Counted from the first letter of the stretch, positions 16,269 to 25,446 are shown. The stretch is 64,000 nucleotides of DNA from RUG563 sp045590215 (GCA_045590215.1 JAZNQO010000032.1:1-64000); one strand, 5' to 3'. Notes: generated by a model not told the origin, from the sequence alone. Numbers and translations: made by a program.

Positions 16269-17048
16269 ATGTCCGGCAAGGAAAAAATGGGCAGTTTTGC
16301 CCGTTTCAAAGCGTGGCTTTATCGGGAGAAGGAAGAAACAGCGTTGCTGCTTCGGTGTATTCCAGCTACGGTGGTGACGCTCTTTGTGGTGAGCGTGATT
16401 TGCATGAATCTGCTGGCGAATAAGACGCTTTTGCAGAACGAATGGATTGCCTTGGACGGTGGTATTCTGATTTCGTGGCTGTCCTTTTTGTGCATGGATA
16501 TCATCACCAAATATTTCGGCCCCAAGGCGTCCAATAAAATTGCATTGCTGGCCTGCGGCATCAATCTGCTCACCTGCCTGATTTTTTACGGAGCCAGCAT
16601 CATCCCGTCCCGTGCGGATGACTATACCGCCCTGAACCGCATTCTGGGCGGCACATGGTTTATATTGCTTGGCAGCACGGTGGCGTTTTTGAGCTCGGCT
16701 GTCATCAATAATTGCCTTAACTGGACCATCGGCAAGGCCTTCCGCAAGCACCCGGACGGACAAATGGCCTACGCCGCCCAAACCTATATTTCCACGTTTA
16801 TCGGCCAATTTTTGGATAATTTTATTTTCTCGCTGATTGTGTTTGTGGGGTTTGCGCCGATTTTCTGGGACGGGTTCCATTGGACGGTGCTGCAATGCAG
16901 CATGTGCGCCCTGACAGGGGCTGTGGCAGAGCTTATCATGGAAATTTTCTTTTCGCCCATCGGCTTTCGCATTGTTCAAAAATGGAAACGGCAGCGGATC
17001 GGGCAAGATTATCTGCATTTGATGTTCGGGGAGGAGGAAGCGAGATGA
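16269..17048 (+). CDS. Queuosine precursor transporter, VUT/YhhQ family
   Basis: 259 residues, integral membrane protein with about six hydrophobic segments (roughly 35-60, 68-85, 94-115, 132-155, 180-205, 212-235). Sequence patterns such as LANKTLLQ...LDGGILISWLSFLCMDIITKYFG and ISTFIGQFLDNFIFSLIVF match the VUT (Vut_1/YhhQ) family, which imports queuosine precursors used for tRNA modification. The ATG at 16269 has GGAGG at 16256-16260. It overlaps the following SDR gene by four bases. Confidence 0.9.
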   Translation: MSGKEKMGSFARFKAWLYREKEETALLLRCIPATVVTLFVVSVICMNLLANKTLLQNEWIALDGGILISWLSFLCMDIITKYFGPKASNKIALLACGINLLTCLIFYGASIIPSRADDYTALNRILGGTWFILLGSTVAFLSSAVINNCLNWTIGKAFRKHPDGQMAYAAQTYISTFIGQFLDNFIFSLIVFVGFAPIFWDGFHWTVLQCSMCALTGAVAELIMEIFFSPIGFRIVQKWKRQRIGQDYLHLMFGEEEAR

Positions 17049-17698
17049 AGGTTTTGATTACGGGTACGGCCCAGGGCATTGGGAAAGCGATTGCGGATTT
17101 GTTTCTGCAAAAGGGGCATGAAGTTTTAGGGATAGACAGGCAGGAGCCTTCCATTATCCATAAAAATTACACCCATTTTCAATTGGACATTCGGGAGAAA
17201 AACCGCTTACCCGAACTGAACAACGTGGAAATCCTCATCAACAATGCCGGCACCCAGAACGAAAACGATATTGATACCAATTTGAAGGCTCTGATTCATG
17301 TGACAGAAAAATACGGCGTGCAGCCGTCCATCCGCTCTGTTTTGAATATCGGGTCTGCCAGCGGCCATACCGGCTCGGAATTTCCGGAATATTGCGCCAG
17401 CAAGGGCGGCGTGATTGCCTATACGAAAAATGTGGCCATGCGCATTGCGCCTTATGGAGCTACCTGCAATAGCCTGGACCCCGGCGGCGTACTGACGCCC
17501 CTCAATGAATGCGTGATGACGGATGCGGAGCTCTGGCAGCAGATTATGGACGAAACGCCCCTGAAAAAATGGGCCACGCCCGAAGAAATAGCCCAGTGGG
17601 CGTATTTCCTTACCGTCACAAACACCTTCTGCACCGGCCAGAGCATCATCGTGGACGGCGGCGAATCCATCATGCGGCGATTCGTCTGGAAAGACTAA
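17045..17698 (+). CDS. Short-chain dehydrogenase/reductase
   Basis: 217 residues. Classical SDR signs are the nucleotide loop GTAQGIGKA (7-15), NNAG, the catalytic serine in NIGSASGHTG and the Tyr-x-x-x-Lys pair in EYCASKGG, and a C-terminal TGQSIIVDGGESI. The substrate cannot be predicted. ATG 17045 overlaps the transporter stop (ATGA) and has GGAGGAGG just upstream, so it is co-translated with the queuosine transporter; whether the two are linked in function is unclear. Confidence 0.88.
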   Translation: MKVLITGTAQGIGKAIADLFLQKGHEVLGIDRQEPSIIHKNYTHFQLDIREKNRLPELNNVEILINNAGTQNENDIDTNLKALIHVTEKYGVQPSIRSVLNIGSASGHTGSEFPEYCASKGGVIAYTKNVAMRIAPYGATCNSLDPGGVLTPLNECVMTDAELWQQIMDETPLKKWATPEEIAQWAYFLTVTNTFCTGQSIIVDGGESIMRRFVWKD

Positions 17699-17749
17699 AA
17701 CAAAAAGCGCAATGGATGCACTTGTTCCATGCAGCCTGCGCTCTTCAAT

Positions 17750-17778
17750 GCCGGAGCGATTGCTCCGGCTTATTTATT
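17750..17778 (+). terminator. Terminator after the SDR gene
   Basis: GCCGGAGC (17750-17757) and GCTCCGGC (17762-17769) form a tight stem followed by TTATTTATTT. Confidence 0.85.
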
Positions 17779-17830
17779 TGCTGTTATTATGGGCGATATT
17801 ATTGCACGAAAACATTTCTGATGTTCCGCA

Positions 17831-18868
17831 TTAAAATTTCGTGTTCAGCCCCATAGCCTCCAGCAATTCGATGTTCAGATCTTGCGGGAAGCTGGGGCGC
17901 ACGCCACGCTGACGATAATGGAAAACGCCGAAGGCTCCGTAATAATCCCAGCTGGTGCGTGCGATGCCGCGCTCTGCCAGCAGGCTGGTTACGATGCGAT
18001 ACCAGTTCACTCTCTCTTCCTGCGGCACGGTCATGAAGCAGCCGAATTCACCGCAGAAGACGGGCGCATTGCGTTCTTCGCTAAACGCCACATATTGATC
18101 GAAGCAATCCGTTACAGCCTGCAGTACGCCGTTTTTCGGGTAATTGGTAAAGCAGTTCAGCTCCGTTTGGGTGGGGTTTTCGGGCAGTGGCGGCATTCTT
18201 TCGGGGTCATAGGGGAAGGGAATGCCGATCACCCGTTCCATGTGGCACCAGCTGGCACCCTGATGGGTGAAGGTATGGGGGTCATAGTAGTGAAAATTGT
18301 AAATCACCTTATCGTCTTTGAAATCGGGCAGGGTTTTCATGGCGGCAGTGCTGTTCCAGTCCGCACCGCCGACGATGATGTAATGCTGCTTATCAATGCT
18401 GCGCACATGATGGAACAATTTTTCCACAATCTCATTCCAAAGCTCAATGGCGATGCCGTGGGGCTCGTTCATCAGCTCGTAAACGAGATAGGGGGTGGCA
18501 TTCATATAGCGGGTGGCCAGCTGCGTCCAGACGGGGAAGAGAATCTTGTCGATATCATCCTGCGTTCTGGTGTCCGCAGCGCAGTTGTTGTGGAAATCGA
18601 AAATCAGATACAGCTGCAAATCCCCGACCCATGCCACCACATTATCCAAAATGCGCCAGATTTTTTCGGGAATCTGATAGCCGTTCTCTTCCATGCAGAA
18701 ACGCTCGAAATGAATGGGCAGGCGAATCACATCGCAGCCCAGAGCTTTGGCGTTTTCAAAATCCTGTTTGGTGAATAAATCTTCTTTGACGGCCTCTGTC
18801 GGACGATGCTCCAGCCAGTTGGTGAAATTAACGCCCTTGGTAAAAGGAGCAGGAATGGTCTTTTTCAT
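17831..18868 (-). CDS. Glycoside hydrolase family 5, cytoplasmic
   Basis: 345 residues, a (beta/alpha)8 glycosidase of the GH5 cellulase-like family, retaining beta-glucan or glucoside hydrolysis expected. The acid/base is Glu135 in ELMNEPHG and the nucleophile Glu274 in FCGEFGCF. N-terminal GVNFTNWLEHRP and IRLPIHFERF fit the family. There is no signal peptide, so it should act inside the cell on imported oligosaccharides. ATG 18868 has GAGGG upstream; a TTG at 18871 is less likely. Monocistronic. Confidence 0.92.
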   Translation of the reverse strand: MKKTIPAPFTKGVNFTNWLEHRPTEAVKEDLFTKQDFENAKALGCDVIRLPIHFERFCMEENGYQIPEKIWRILDNVVAWVGDLQLYLIFDFHNNCAADTRTQDDIDKILFPVWTQLATRYMNATPYLVYELMNEPHGIAIELWNEIVEKLFHHVRSIDKQHYIIVGGADWNSTAAMKTLPDFKDDKVIYNFHYYDPHTFTHQGASWCHMERVIGIPFPYDPERMPPLPENPTQTELNCFTNYPKNGVLQAVTDCFDQYVAFSEERNAPVFCGEFGCFMTVPQEERVNWYRIVTSLLAERGIARTSWDYYGAFGVFHYRQRGVRPSFPQDLNIELLEAMGLNTKF

Positions 18869-18924
18869 CAATATCCCTCTTTTCCTGTTTGGTGTGTATT
18901 GGCAGGCTTTGTCTTTATATTTTT

Positions 18925-18953
18925 ATTGTATCATGAAAGCCTTCTCGCTTCAA
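18925..18953 (-). promoter_or_regulatory. GH5 gene promoter
   Basis: On the minus strand, TTGAAG (18953-18948), 17 bases, TACAAT (18930-18925). Confidence 0.7.
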
Positions 18954-19079
18954 TGACAGTTTGCGCCTTTGCCATGACAAATGCTTCTTGAGGCAGGAAA
19001 AGGCAGAAAAACGGCTTTTTTCATGCGCTGCCCGGACAACGAACCAAATGGAGAAAATGGCGCATCCTTTGGGATTTTC

Positions 19080-19108
19080 TTGCAACGAAAGGTGTATTGT
19101 GCTAAAAT
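19080..19108 (+). promoter_or_regulatory. Promoter of the ABC/partner-switching operon
   Basis: TTGCAA (19080-19085), 17 bases, TAAAAT (19103-19108). The transcript would have a leader of about 230 bases before the first gene; I see no known riboswitch in it. Confidence 0.7.
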
Positions 19109-19342
19109 ATATTGAATTTGATATGCCTGCGCATGGGAAGTCTTATGTGCGATGAGAAACGAGGCATTCCCAATGGGCTTTCAGAAAGAATATGGATTTA
19201 TAAGCGAAACCGTGGCAAAGGGATATCGGTGTTTTTGGAGAACCAATATGCTCTGCTTCCAAAAAGAGAAAACGGAAATATCAAAGGAACGCAATGGAAG
19301 GTGCGGAAAGGCCATGGATTTGTTAGGGAGATGAAAGAAAAG

Positions 19343-21592
19343 ATGCGAAAAAGAATGATGGTATTTCTGATGTGCCTGATGATACTGCTGTCTTGCTTGG
19401 CAGGCACGGGTTTGGCACAGGAAAAGGGCGAAGCGGCGTGGGAAAGCCGTATTGCGGATTTGAACCATGCCAGAATCGGCCTTGTGACGGGGCAATTGCA
19501 AAGCACATTGCTGCCCCAGATGCTGCCCGAGGCAACCTATACGGAATATAACATGACCGCCGATGCGGCTATGGCACTGGCCATGGGGAAGATTGACGCA
19601 TTTTCGGTGGAGGATTCTGTTTATCAGGTGATGCTGCGTCAGGGGCAGAACATCAAGCGGATTGACGAGCCGCTCCTCGTGAGCGAATATGGCATGCTGT
19701 TTGGCAAGGATGTGGATCCGCAGCTGATTGAAGATTTCAATGCTTTCCTTGCTAAATGCAAGGAAGACGGAACGCTGAAAAAGCAGGAAGAAAAATGGTT
19801 CGGCCTGAATGATCCTGCGGATATCCTGTCGCTTGATGGAATGACGGGGGAGAAGGGCAAGCTTCTGTTCGCCATTGAGCCGGCACAGCGGCCTTTCGCC
19901 TTTATTATGGATGGTCAGTTTACCGGCTTTGATGTGGAGCTTTTGATTCTCTTTGCCAAGGCCTACGGCTATCAGCTGGAAATTGCCGATACCTCTTTCG
20001 CCGGTCTTTTGACGGGCATTGAGCAGGGCAAGTACGATATGGGCGGCTCCGGCGTTACCATTACGGAAGAACGCAAGGAAACCATGACCTTTTCTGACCC
20101 CTATCATACCGAAGATATCGTGGTGGTGGTGCAGGGCGACGGAACCATCAAGAGAACCCTTGCAGACTTTGAAAATGCCACGCTGGGCGTAATTGACGGC
20201 TCTTTGTACGACGGCTTTTCCCGTAAGCTGTTTCCCAATGCGCAGATTGACTCCTATCCTTCTTTCAACGATTTGTTCCAGTGCGTCAAGCAGAAGAAAA
20301 TTGACGGCTTCCTTTTGGATATTCCCAATTTGAGTGCCGTGCAGCGTACGGATAAAAACCTTTCCTATATCCCCGTGCCGGGTTACAGCGTGGAAATCGG
20401 TATTGCCTTTGGCAAGAACGAAACCGGCGAAAAACTGCAAAAGGAAATGAACGCTTTCCTGAACAAAATCAATTCCGACGGCACCTATGATGCCTTGTGG
20501 ACCAAGTGGTGCGGCGAAACGGAGCCTATGGATCCGCCTGCAGAGCCTGCATGGGCAGCCGATGCGGAAGAACTGAACGTTGTATTGGATTTGTCCAGAA
20601 AGCCTTTTGTGTATCTGCTGAATAATCAGTATGCCGGCTTTGAAGTGGAACTGATGTATCTGTTCTGCGAAGCCAACGGCTATAAGCCCAATTTTGAATC
20701 TGCCCAGTGGACATCCGGTGTGGCAGGGCTGAAAGAGGGCAAATATGACGTGGTTTCCTGCGGCATCTATATGACAGAAGAACGCAAGGAAAGCGTAAAC
20801 TTCTGCGATCCTTATTCCATTGCCGATGTGGTGATGGTCATCTACAATGAGGGCGAAGCAAGCAATAGCTTCTGGGCTTCTTTGCAATCCAGCTTTGAAA
20901 AGACCTTCATCCGGGAGGACCGCTGGAAGCTGATCGTGGAGGGCATTATCAACACCCTGATTCTCAGCGTATTTTCTGTGGTGCTGGGCACGATGCTCGG
21001 TTTTGGCATTTACATGCTGGTGCGCTGCAAATATCGGCCGGTGGCGGCGGTGGTCGGCGCCATTGCGAAGGTGTATGCAAGGCTTATTGCCGGTACGCCC
21101 ACGCTGGTTGTATTGATGATTCTGTACTATATCATCTTCGGCAAATCGGATATCAGTGGCATGACGGTGGGCATCATCGGCTTTGCGCTGACGTTTGGCT
21201 CCTTCGTTTACAGCCATCTGGCCCTGTGCGTGGATGCGGTGGATAAGGGACAGACGGAAGCTGCCTACGCCCTTGGCTATAACAGAAATCAGACCTTCTT
21301 CAAGATTATCCTGCCCCAGTCCATGAAAGCATTTTTGCCCACCTATACCGGCGAAGTGATCGGACTTATTAAGGCAACCTCCGTTGTGGGCTATATTTCG
21401 GTGAGCGATCTGACTAAGATGGGCGATATCATCCGCAGCAATACTTACGAAGCTTTCTTCCCGCTGATTGCGGTGGCGGTCATCTATTTCATCATCACAT
21501 GGGGTGCGGCGGCCCTGCTGGGCTTGGTGCAAAAGAAGCTGGACACCCATAAGCGCAAGAGAAAGAATATTCTGAAGGGGGTCGTCAAATGA
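19343..21592 (+). CDS. Fused binding-protein/permease of a polar amino acid-type ABC transporter
   Basis: About 749 residues. A signal peptide/anchor (1-25) is followed by three SBP_bac_3-like segments. Residues about 45-155 look like only a C-terminal half (RIGLVTGQL...; EDGTLKKQEEKWFG). Residues about 172-392 form a complete domain (LFAIEPAQRPFAFIMDGQFT...). Residues about 410-503 form only an N-terminal half (NVVLDLSRKPFVYLLNNQYA...). The permease domain follows (about 530-735) with several TM helices and the EAA loop EAAYALGYNRNQTFFKIILP. It forms a polar amino acid-type (HAAT) importer with the next gene. ATG 19343 is 12 bases after AGGGAG; ATG 19331 is an alternative. It overlaps the ATPase gene by four bases. 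Confidence 0.9.
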   Translation: MRKRMMVFLMCLMILLSCLAGTGLAQEKGEAAWESRIADLNHARIGLVTGQLQSTLLPQMLPEATYTEYNMTADAAMALAMGKIDAFSVEDSVYQVMLRQGQNIKRIDEPLLVSEYGMLFGKDVDPQLIEDFNAFLAKCKEDGTLKKQEEKWFGLNDPADILSLDGMTGEKGKLLFAIEPAQRPFAFIMDGQFTGFDVELLILFAKAYGYQLEIADTSFAGLLTGIEQGKYDMGGSGVTITEERKETMTFSDPYHTEDIVVVVQGDGTIKRTLADFENATLGVIDGSLYDGFSRKLFPNAQIDSYPSFNDLFQCVKQKKIDGFLLDIPNLSAVQRTDKNLSYIPVPGYSVEIGIAFGKNETGEKLQKEMNAFLNKINSDGTYDALWTKWCGETEPMDPPAEPAWAADAEELNVVLDLSRKPFVYLLNNQYAGFEVELMYLFCEANGYKPNFESAQWTSGVAGLKEGKYDVVSCGIYMTEERKESVNFCDPYSIADVVMVIYNEGEASNSFWASLQSSFEKTFIREDRWKLIVEGIINTLILSVFSVVLGTMLGFGIYMLVRCKYRPVAAVVGAIAKVYARLIAGTPTLVVLMILYYIIFGKSDISGMTVGIIGFALTFGSFVYSHLALCVDAVDKGQTEAAYALGYNRNQTFFKIILPQSMKAFLPTYTGEVIGLIKATSVVGYISVSDLTKMGDIIRSNTYEAFFPLIAVAVIYFIITWGAAALLGLVQKKLDTHKRKRKNILKGVVK

Positions 21593-22680
21593 TACAGATC
21601 AAGCATTTGCAGAAGGTTTATCCCAATGCCACCCCTTTGAAGGATGTGAACACGGTCATCCATCCAGGGGACGTGATTTCCATTATCGGCCCTTCCGGCA
21701 CGGGCAAATCCACGCTGATTCGCTGCATCAATATGCTGGATGCGCCCACCAGTGGCGAAATCTGGGTAAAGGGTCAGTGTATCACCGACAAGAAATGCGA
21801 TATCAGCAAAATCCGCCAGAAGATGGGCATGGTGTTTCAGTCCTTCAACCTCTTTCCCCATCTGACAGTGATTGAAAACATTATGAAAGCCCCCATGGAT
21901 ATCCTTGGCAAGGAGAAGCAGCAGGCCTATGATGACGGCATTAAGCTTTTGCGCATGGTGGGCCTTGCGGATAAGGCGTTCAATTATCCCGATATGCTGT
22001 CCGGCGGTCAGAAGCAGCGTGTGGCCATTGCAAGAACGCTGGCCATGGAGCCGGAAATCATCCTCTTTGACGAGCCCACCTCCGCCCTTGACCCCACGAT
22101 GGTGGGCGAAGTGCAGGCGGTTATCCGGGAATTGGCACGCAAAGGGCTCACCATGATGATCGTGACCCACGAAATGTCCTTCGCAAGAGAAATTGCCAAC
22201 CGGGTGTTCTATATGGACGATGGCGGCATCTATGAGGACGGCCCTCCGGAGCAGATTTTCGACAACCCCCAGAAGGAAAGAACCATTCGCTTCATCCGCA
22301 GGCTGAAAGTGCATGAAACACACATCACCTCCAAGGATTTCGACTTCATCGGCCTGATTTCCGAGCTGGAGGAATTTGGCCGCAAAAACCAGATTTCCCA
22401 GAAAACTATTTACAGAATGCAGACGGCGTTTGAAGAGATGTGCGTGCAGATGATCCTGCCCCAATTGCCGGATGAATTTACCCTGCTTGTGACCACCACC
22501 TATTCCCAGAAGGATAATCAGGCCACCATGCAAATTCTCTATTCCGGGGAACGCTTTGACCCCCATGATTCCGATAACATCCTGTCTTTGAAGATGGCGC
22601 AGCACGTGGCGGAGAGCATCGTCTATTCGCCCATCGAAAAAGACGAATTTACCAATCAGATTGACATCACCATCAAATAA
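21589..22680 (+). CDS. ABC transporter ATPase with C-terminal RsbW-like domain
   Basis: 363 residues. The first 240 are a GlnQ-type ATPase: Walker A GPSGTGKST (34-42), signature LSGGQ (137-141), Walker B IILFDEP (157-163), His194. The extra 120 residues (about 245-363) are not normal for GlnQ. Their pattern follows the RsbW-type kinase encoded at 24999: AFEEMCVQMILP stands where that protein has AIDELFGNIAHY, YSGERFDP where it has DSGVPYNP, and a LSLKMAQHVAESIVY helix at the G2 box. The N-box Asn, the Asp and the glycines are lost, so kinase activity is unlikely. I infer a docking domain for the STAS protein encoded next. ATG 21589 overlaps the upstream stop. Confidence 0.9.
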   Translation: MIQIKHLQKVYPNATPLKDVNTVIHPGDVISIIGPSGTGKSTLIRCINMLDAPTSGEIWVKGQCITDKKCDISKIRQKMGMVFQSFNLFPHLTVIENIMKAPMDILGKEKQQAYDDGIKLLRMVGLADKAFNYPDMLSGGQKQRVAIARTLAMEPEIILFDEPTSALDPTMVGEVQAVIRELARKGLTMMIVTHEMSFAREIANRVFYMDDGGIYEDGPPEQIFDNPQKERTIRFIRRLKVHETHITSKDFDFIGLISELEEFGRKNQISQKTIYRMQTAFEEMCVQMILPQLPDEFTLLVTTTYSQKDNQATMQILYSGERFDPHDSDNILSLKMAQHVAESIVYSPIEKDEFTNQIDITIK

Positions 22681-22694
22681 AAGGAGAGAAAACC

Positions 22695-22991
22695 ATGACC
22701 ATTGAAAAGACTTTGAACGGCACTGCGCTGATCCTTTCCGTTTCCGGCCGCCTGGATACCACCACTGCTCCTCAATTGGAAAAAGAGCTGAATGAAAGCC
22801 TTGCCGGTATTGAAAGCCTGGTTTTGGATTTTGTCGGGCTGGATTATCTTTCTTCCGCCGGGCTGCGTGTGCTGCTTGCTGCCCAGAAGACCATGAACAA
22901 GCAGGGCAAAATGACCCTCTGCAACGTGAACGAAACCATTGCGGAAATTTTTGACGTGACGGGCTTCAGCGACATTCTGACCATCGAATAA
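22695..22991 (+). CDS. STAS-domain anti-sigma factor antagonist-like protein
   Basis: 98 residues, a single STAS domain as in RsbV/SpoIIAA. The phosphorylatable serine lies in DYLSSAGLRVLL (about 53-64). In partner-switching systems the unphosphorylated form binds the kinase, the kinase phosphorylates it, and a PP2C phosphatase restores it; both of the latter are encoded just downstream. AAAGGAGAG lies 5 bases before the ATG. Gene order places it right after the ATPase with the RsbW-like tail. Confidence 0.93.
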   Translation: MTIEKTLNGTALILSVSGRLDTTTAPQLEKELNESLAGIESLVLDFVGLDYLSSAGLRVLLAAQKTMNKQGKMTLCNVNETIAEIFDVTGFSDILTIE

Positions 22992-23060
22992 AGTGCGTTT
23001 TTCTCCTTCCGCCAAAACACAACAGAACCCAAAAAGAAAGAAGCCCCGATTCTGAAAAAC

Positions 23061-23129
23061 ATGTTTGACGATGTGCGTGTTCGCACGATGAAGGGCGTAT
23101 TGACAATTGACGCCAGCGATGATCTCTAA
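23061..23129 (+). CDS. Possible 22-residue ORF or coding remnant
   Basis: Between the STAS and phosphatase genes an open frame runs on from within 22992 to a TAA at 23127-23129. Its only ATG is at 23061, giving MFDDVRVRTMKGVLTIDASDDL. The in-frame upstream codons (…PKKKEAPILKN) also look protein-like, but there is no ribosome site. It may be the tail of a decayed gene. Confidence 0.2.
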   Translation: MFDDVRVRTMKGVLTIDASDDL

Positions 23130-23160
23130 TCCCACGATATCCCGATGAGGAAGTGAAGTT

Positions 23161-25002
23161 ATGAGCGGCAAAAAAACAAAGCTCTCCCATTCCTTTCAGC
23201 GGTGGCTGCTGATTTTGGTAGCCATTGCTTTCCTTACCACCACAGCGTTTTTGTGGCTGATTCAAACCAAGCTTTCCGAAAACAATGCCATTGATCTAAT
23301 GAACCTGAACCTTTCGGACGTTCGGGAAGATATCATTGACGCATCGGATGCCAACCTTTTGAAGCTGACCCGTGAAATTGCCGGGGATATTGATGCGGCG
23401 GAAATGGTGTATCCGGTTTATCTGAAAGCATTGGCTGCCCAATATGATGTGACGGAGATCAATGTGATTGACGACGACGGGATCATCACTGCCAGTACAT
23501 ATCCGGATTTTCTTCATTATGATATGCGAAGCGGCGCACAGTCTGCCGAGTTTATGGTGCTGCTTTCCGGCGAAACGGAATATGTGCAAAGCTATCAGCC
23601 CGTTTCCTACGACGTTTCCATCTCCCGGAAATATGGCGGTGTGGTGCTGGAAAACGGTGGTTTTGTGCAGGTTGGCTATGGGGCAGAGCGTTTCCAGCGG
23701 GATATTGATGAATTTGTGGTGGGCGTAACGAAGAATCGCCATGTGGGCGAAGGTGGCTGCATCATCATCGTGGATGAAAACTGGAACATCGTCAGCGACC
23801 GTATGGGCAATGAAGGCAAAAACCTGGACGTAACCGGCATCTGGATTGATGAAGCTACGATGCCGGAAGGCCGGATGTTTCTTGCGGATGTGTACGGCCA
23901 GAGCAGCTATTGCCTGTACAAGCGAACAGAAGGTTATCTGGCCGTGGCAGTGATGCCCAGGAGCGAAGCGGCTCTCTCTCGGAATGTATCTGTGGGTGTG
24001 ACCACGGCTATGCAGATTGCGGTGTTTGCTGCGTTGTTTCTTATGATTTTCCTGCTGGTTAAAAAGCTGGTGGTTAATAACATTTACCAGATTAACGACT
24101 CCCTTTCCGCCATCACGGAGGGAAACCTGGATACGGTGGTCAACGTCCGCTCCTATATGGAGTTTGACGATTTATCCAACGATATCAATTCCACCGTGGA
24201 TACGCTCAAACGCTATATAGCCGATGCTGCTGCCCGGATTGATGCGGAATTGGCCTTTGCCAAGGCTATTCAGCATTCAGCTATGCCTTCCGTTTTCCCC
24301 CCTTATCCGGCCAGGAAGGAAGTTGATATTCACGCTTCCATGTTTACCGCCAAGGAAGTGGGCGGCGATTTCTATGATTTCTATTTCGTGGATGAAGATA
24401 CGTTGGCCATTCTCGTGGCCGATGTTTCCGGCAAGGGGATTCCGGCGGCCATGTTCATGATGCAGTCCAAAATGCTGCTGAAAAGCTGTGCCGAGTCCGG
24501 CATGAGCGTGGAGCAGGTGTTCACCACAGCCAACGAAAAGCTGTGCGAAGCCAATGATGCCGGGATGTTTGTGACGGCGTGGATGGGGCTTTTGAACGTG
24601 AAAACGGGCGTGCTCACCTTTGCCAATGCCGGGCATAATCCGCCGCTGCTGCGGCAGGGCAATGGCGAATTTGCCTATCTCAAGTCCAAGCCAGGCTTTG
24701 TGCTGGCCGGTATGGAGGGCATCCGTTATCGCAAAAATGAAATACAGCTGCAGCCTGGCGACGCCATTTATCTTTACACGGACGGCGTAACCGAGGCTAC
24801 CGATGCCGGCGAAAAGCTGTATGGGGAAGAGCGGCTGCTGAAGCTGATGAACAATAGCCATGGCCTTTCCGCCCAGGGCGTATGCGAGGCTGTGAAAAAG
24901 GATGTGGATTTGTTCGTTGGGGATACGGAACAGTTTGACGATATCACCATGCTGTATCTGCATTATAGCGGCGTGCAGCCTGCACAGGAGGGGGAGCTAT
25001 GA
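23161..25002 (+). CDS. Membrane sensor PP2C phosphatase (SpoIIE/RsbU type)
   Basis: 613 residues. TM1 at about 15-36, an extracytoplasmic sensor of about 240 residues (37-277, Cache-like by layout, with INVIDDDGIITASTYP), TM2 at about 281-301, a HAMP-like linker (about 300-352), then a SpoIIE-family PP2C domain (about 385-603). Metal-binding acidic motifs are present: GGDFYDF (401-407), DVSGKGIPAA (421-430), TDGVTEA (540-546) and FDDITML (592-598). It should dephosphorylate the STAS proteins of this operon in response to an external ligand. It ends in a four-base overlap with the kinase gene. GAGGAAGTG lies upstream of the ATG. Confidence 0.93.
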   Translation: MSGKKTKLSHSFQRWLLILVAIAFLTTTAFLWLIQTKLSENNAIDLMNLNLSDVREDIIDASDANLLKLTREIAGDIDAAEMVYPVYLKALAAQYDVTEINVIDDDGIITASTYPDFLHYDMRSGAQSAEFMVLLSGETEYVQSYQPVSYDVSISRKYGGVVLENGGFVQVGYGAERFQRDIDEFVVGVTKNRHVGEGGCIIIVDENWNIVSDRMGNEGKNLDVTGIWIDEATMPEGRMFLADVYGQSSYCLYKRTEGYLAVAVMPRSEAALSRNVSVGVTTAMQIAVFAALFLMIFLLVKKLVVNNIYQINDSLSAITEGNLDTVVNVRSYMEFDDLSNDINSTVDTLKRYIADAAARIDAELAFAKAIQHSAMPSVFPPYPARKEVDIHASMFTAKEVGGDFYDFYFVDEDTLAILVADVSGKGIPAAMFMMQSKMLLKSCAESGMSVEQVFTTANEKLCEANDAGMFVTAWMGLLNVKTGVLTFANAGHNPPLLRQGNGEFAYLKSKPGFVLAGMEGIRYRKNEIQLQPGDAIYLYTDGVTEATDAGEKLYGEERLLKLMNNSHGLSAQGVCEAVKKDVDLFVGDTEQFDDITMLYLHYSGVQPAQEGEL

Positions 25003-25403
25003 AAGAAATCACCCTTAACGCCACAGTGGAAAACATCGAAAAAGTGATAGCGTTTGTGGGAACGGAACTGAAAATGCTGGATTGCCCCATGAAAGTGCAG
25101 TTGCAGTTCAATATCGCCATTGATGAATTGTTCGGCAATATTGCCCATTACGCCTATCAGGAGAAGGGGGAAGCCACAGTTCGGCTGGAGGTGGAAGAAG
25201 AGCCTTTAGCCGTCATCCTCACGTTCATCGACAGCGGCGTTCCCTATAACCCCTTGAATGCGGACGATCCGGATACCACCCTTTCCGCAGAGGAGCGCAG
25301 CATTGGCGGGCTTGGCATCTTCATGGTGAAAAAGAGCATGGATGAAATGACCTATCGCTATGAAGAGGGCAAAAATATTTTGTCCATCAAAAAGAAGCTG
25401 TAA
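24999..25403 (+). CDS. RsbW-like serine kinase / anti-sigma factor
   Basis: 134 residues, GHKL ATPase of the HATPase_c_2 family. N box AIDELFGNIAHYAY (about 40-53), G1 box DSGVPYNP (about 78-85), G2 box GGLGIFMVKKSMDEM (about 103-117). Expected to phosphorylate the STAS proteins and to hold a target protein when the STAS partner is phosphorylated. No sigma factor gene is next to it, so the target is unknown. ATG 24999 overlaps the phosphatase stop (CTATGA), with AGGAGGGGG just before. Confidence 0.93.
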   Translation: MKEITLNATVENIEKVIAFVGTELKMLDCPMKVQLQFNIAIDELFGNIAHYAYQEKGEATVRLEVEEEPLAVILTFIDSGVPYNPLNADDPDTTLSAEERSIGGLGIFMVKKSMDEMTYRYEEGKNILSIKKKL

Positions 25404-25446
25404 TGACTTTTGCGTTGAACTTAAAGAAAAAAAAGAAGGCGGCAAA

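Noticed and set aside
19152..19334. 60-codon frame in the leader of the ABC operon, ending over an ATG at 19331
   Set aside because: The stop/start overlap is suggestive, but there is no ribosome site and the peptide has no recognisable features.
19181..21550. Open frame of nearly 790 codons on the minus strand opposite the binding protein/permease
   Set aside because: Composition is that of an antisense shadow (rich in His, Gln, Ile and Arg), with no start signal; the plus strand clearly encodes an ABC protein.
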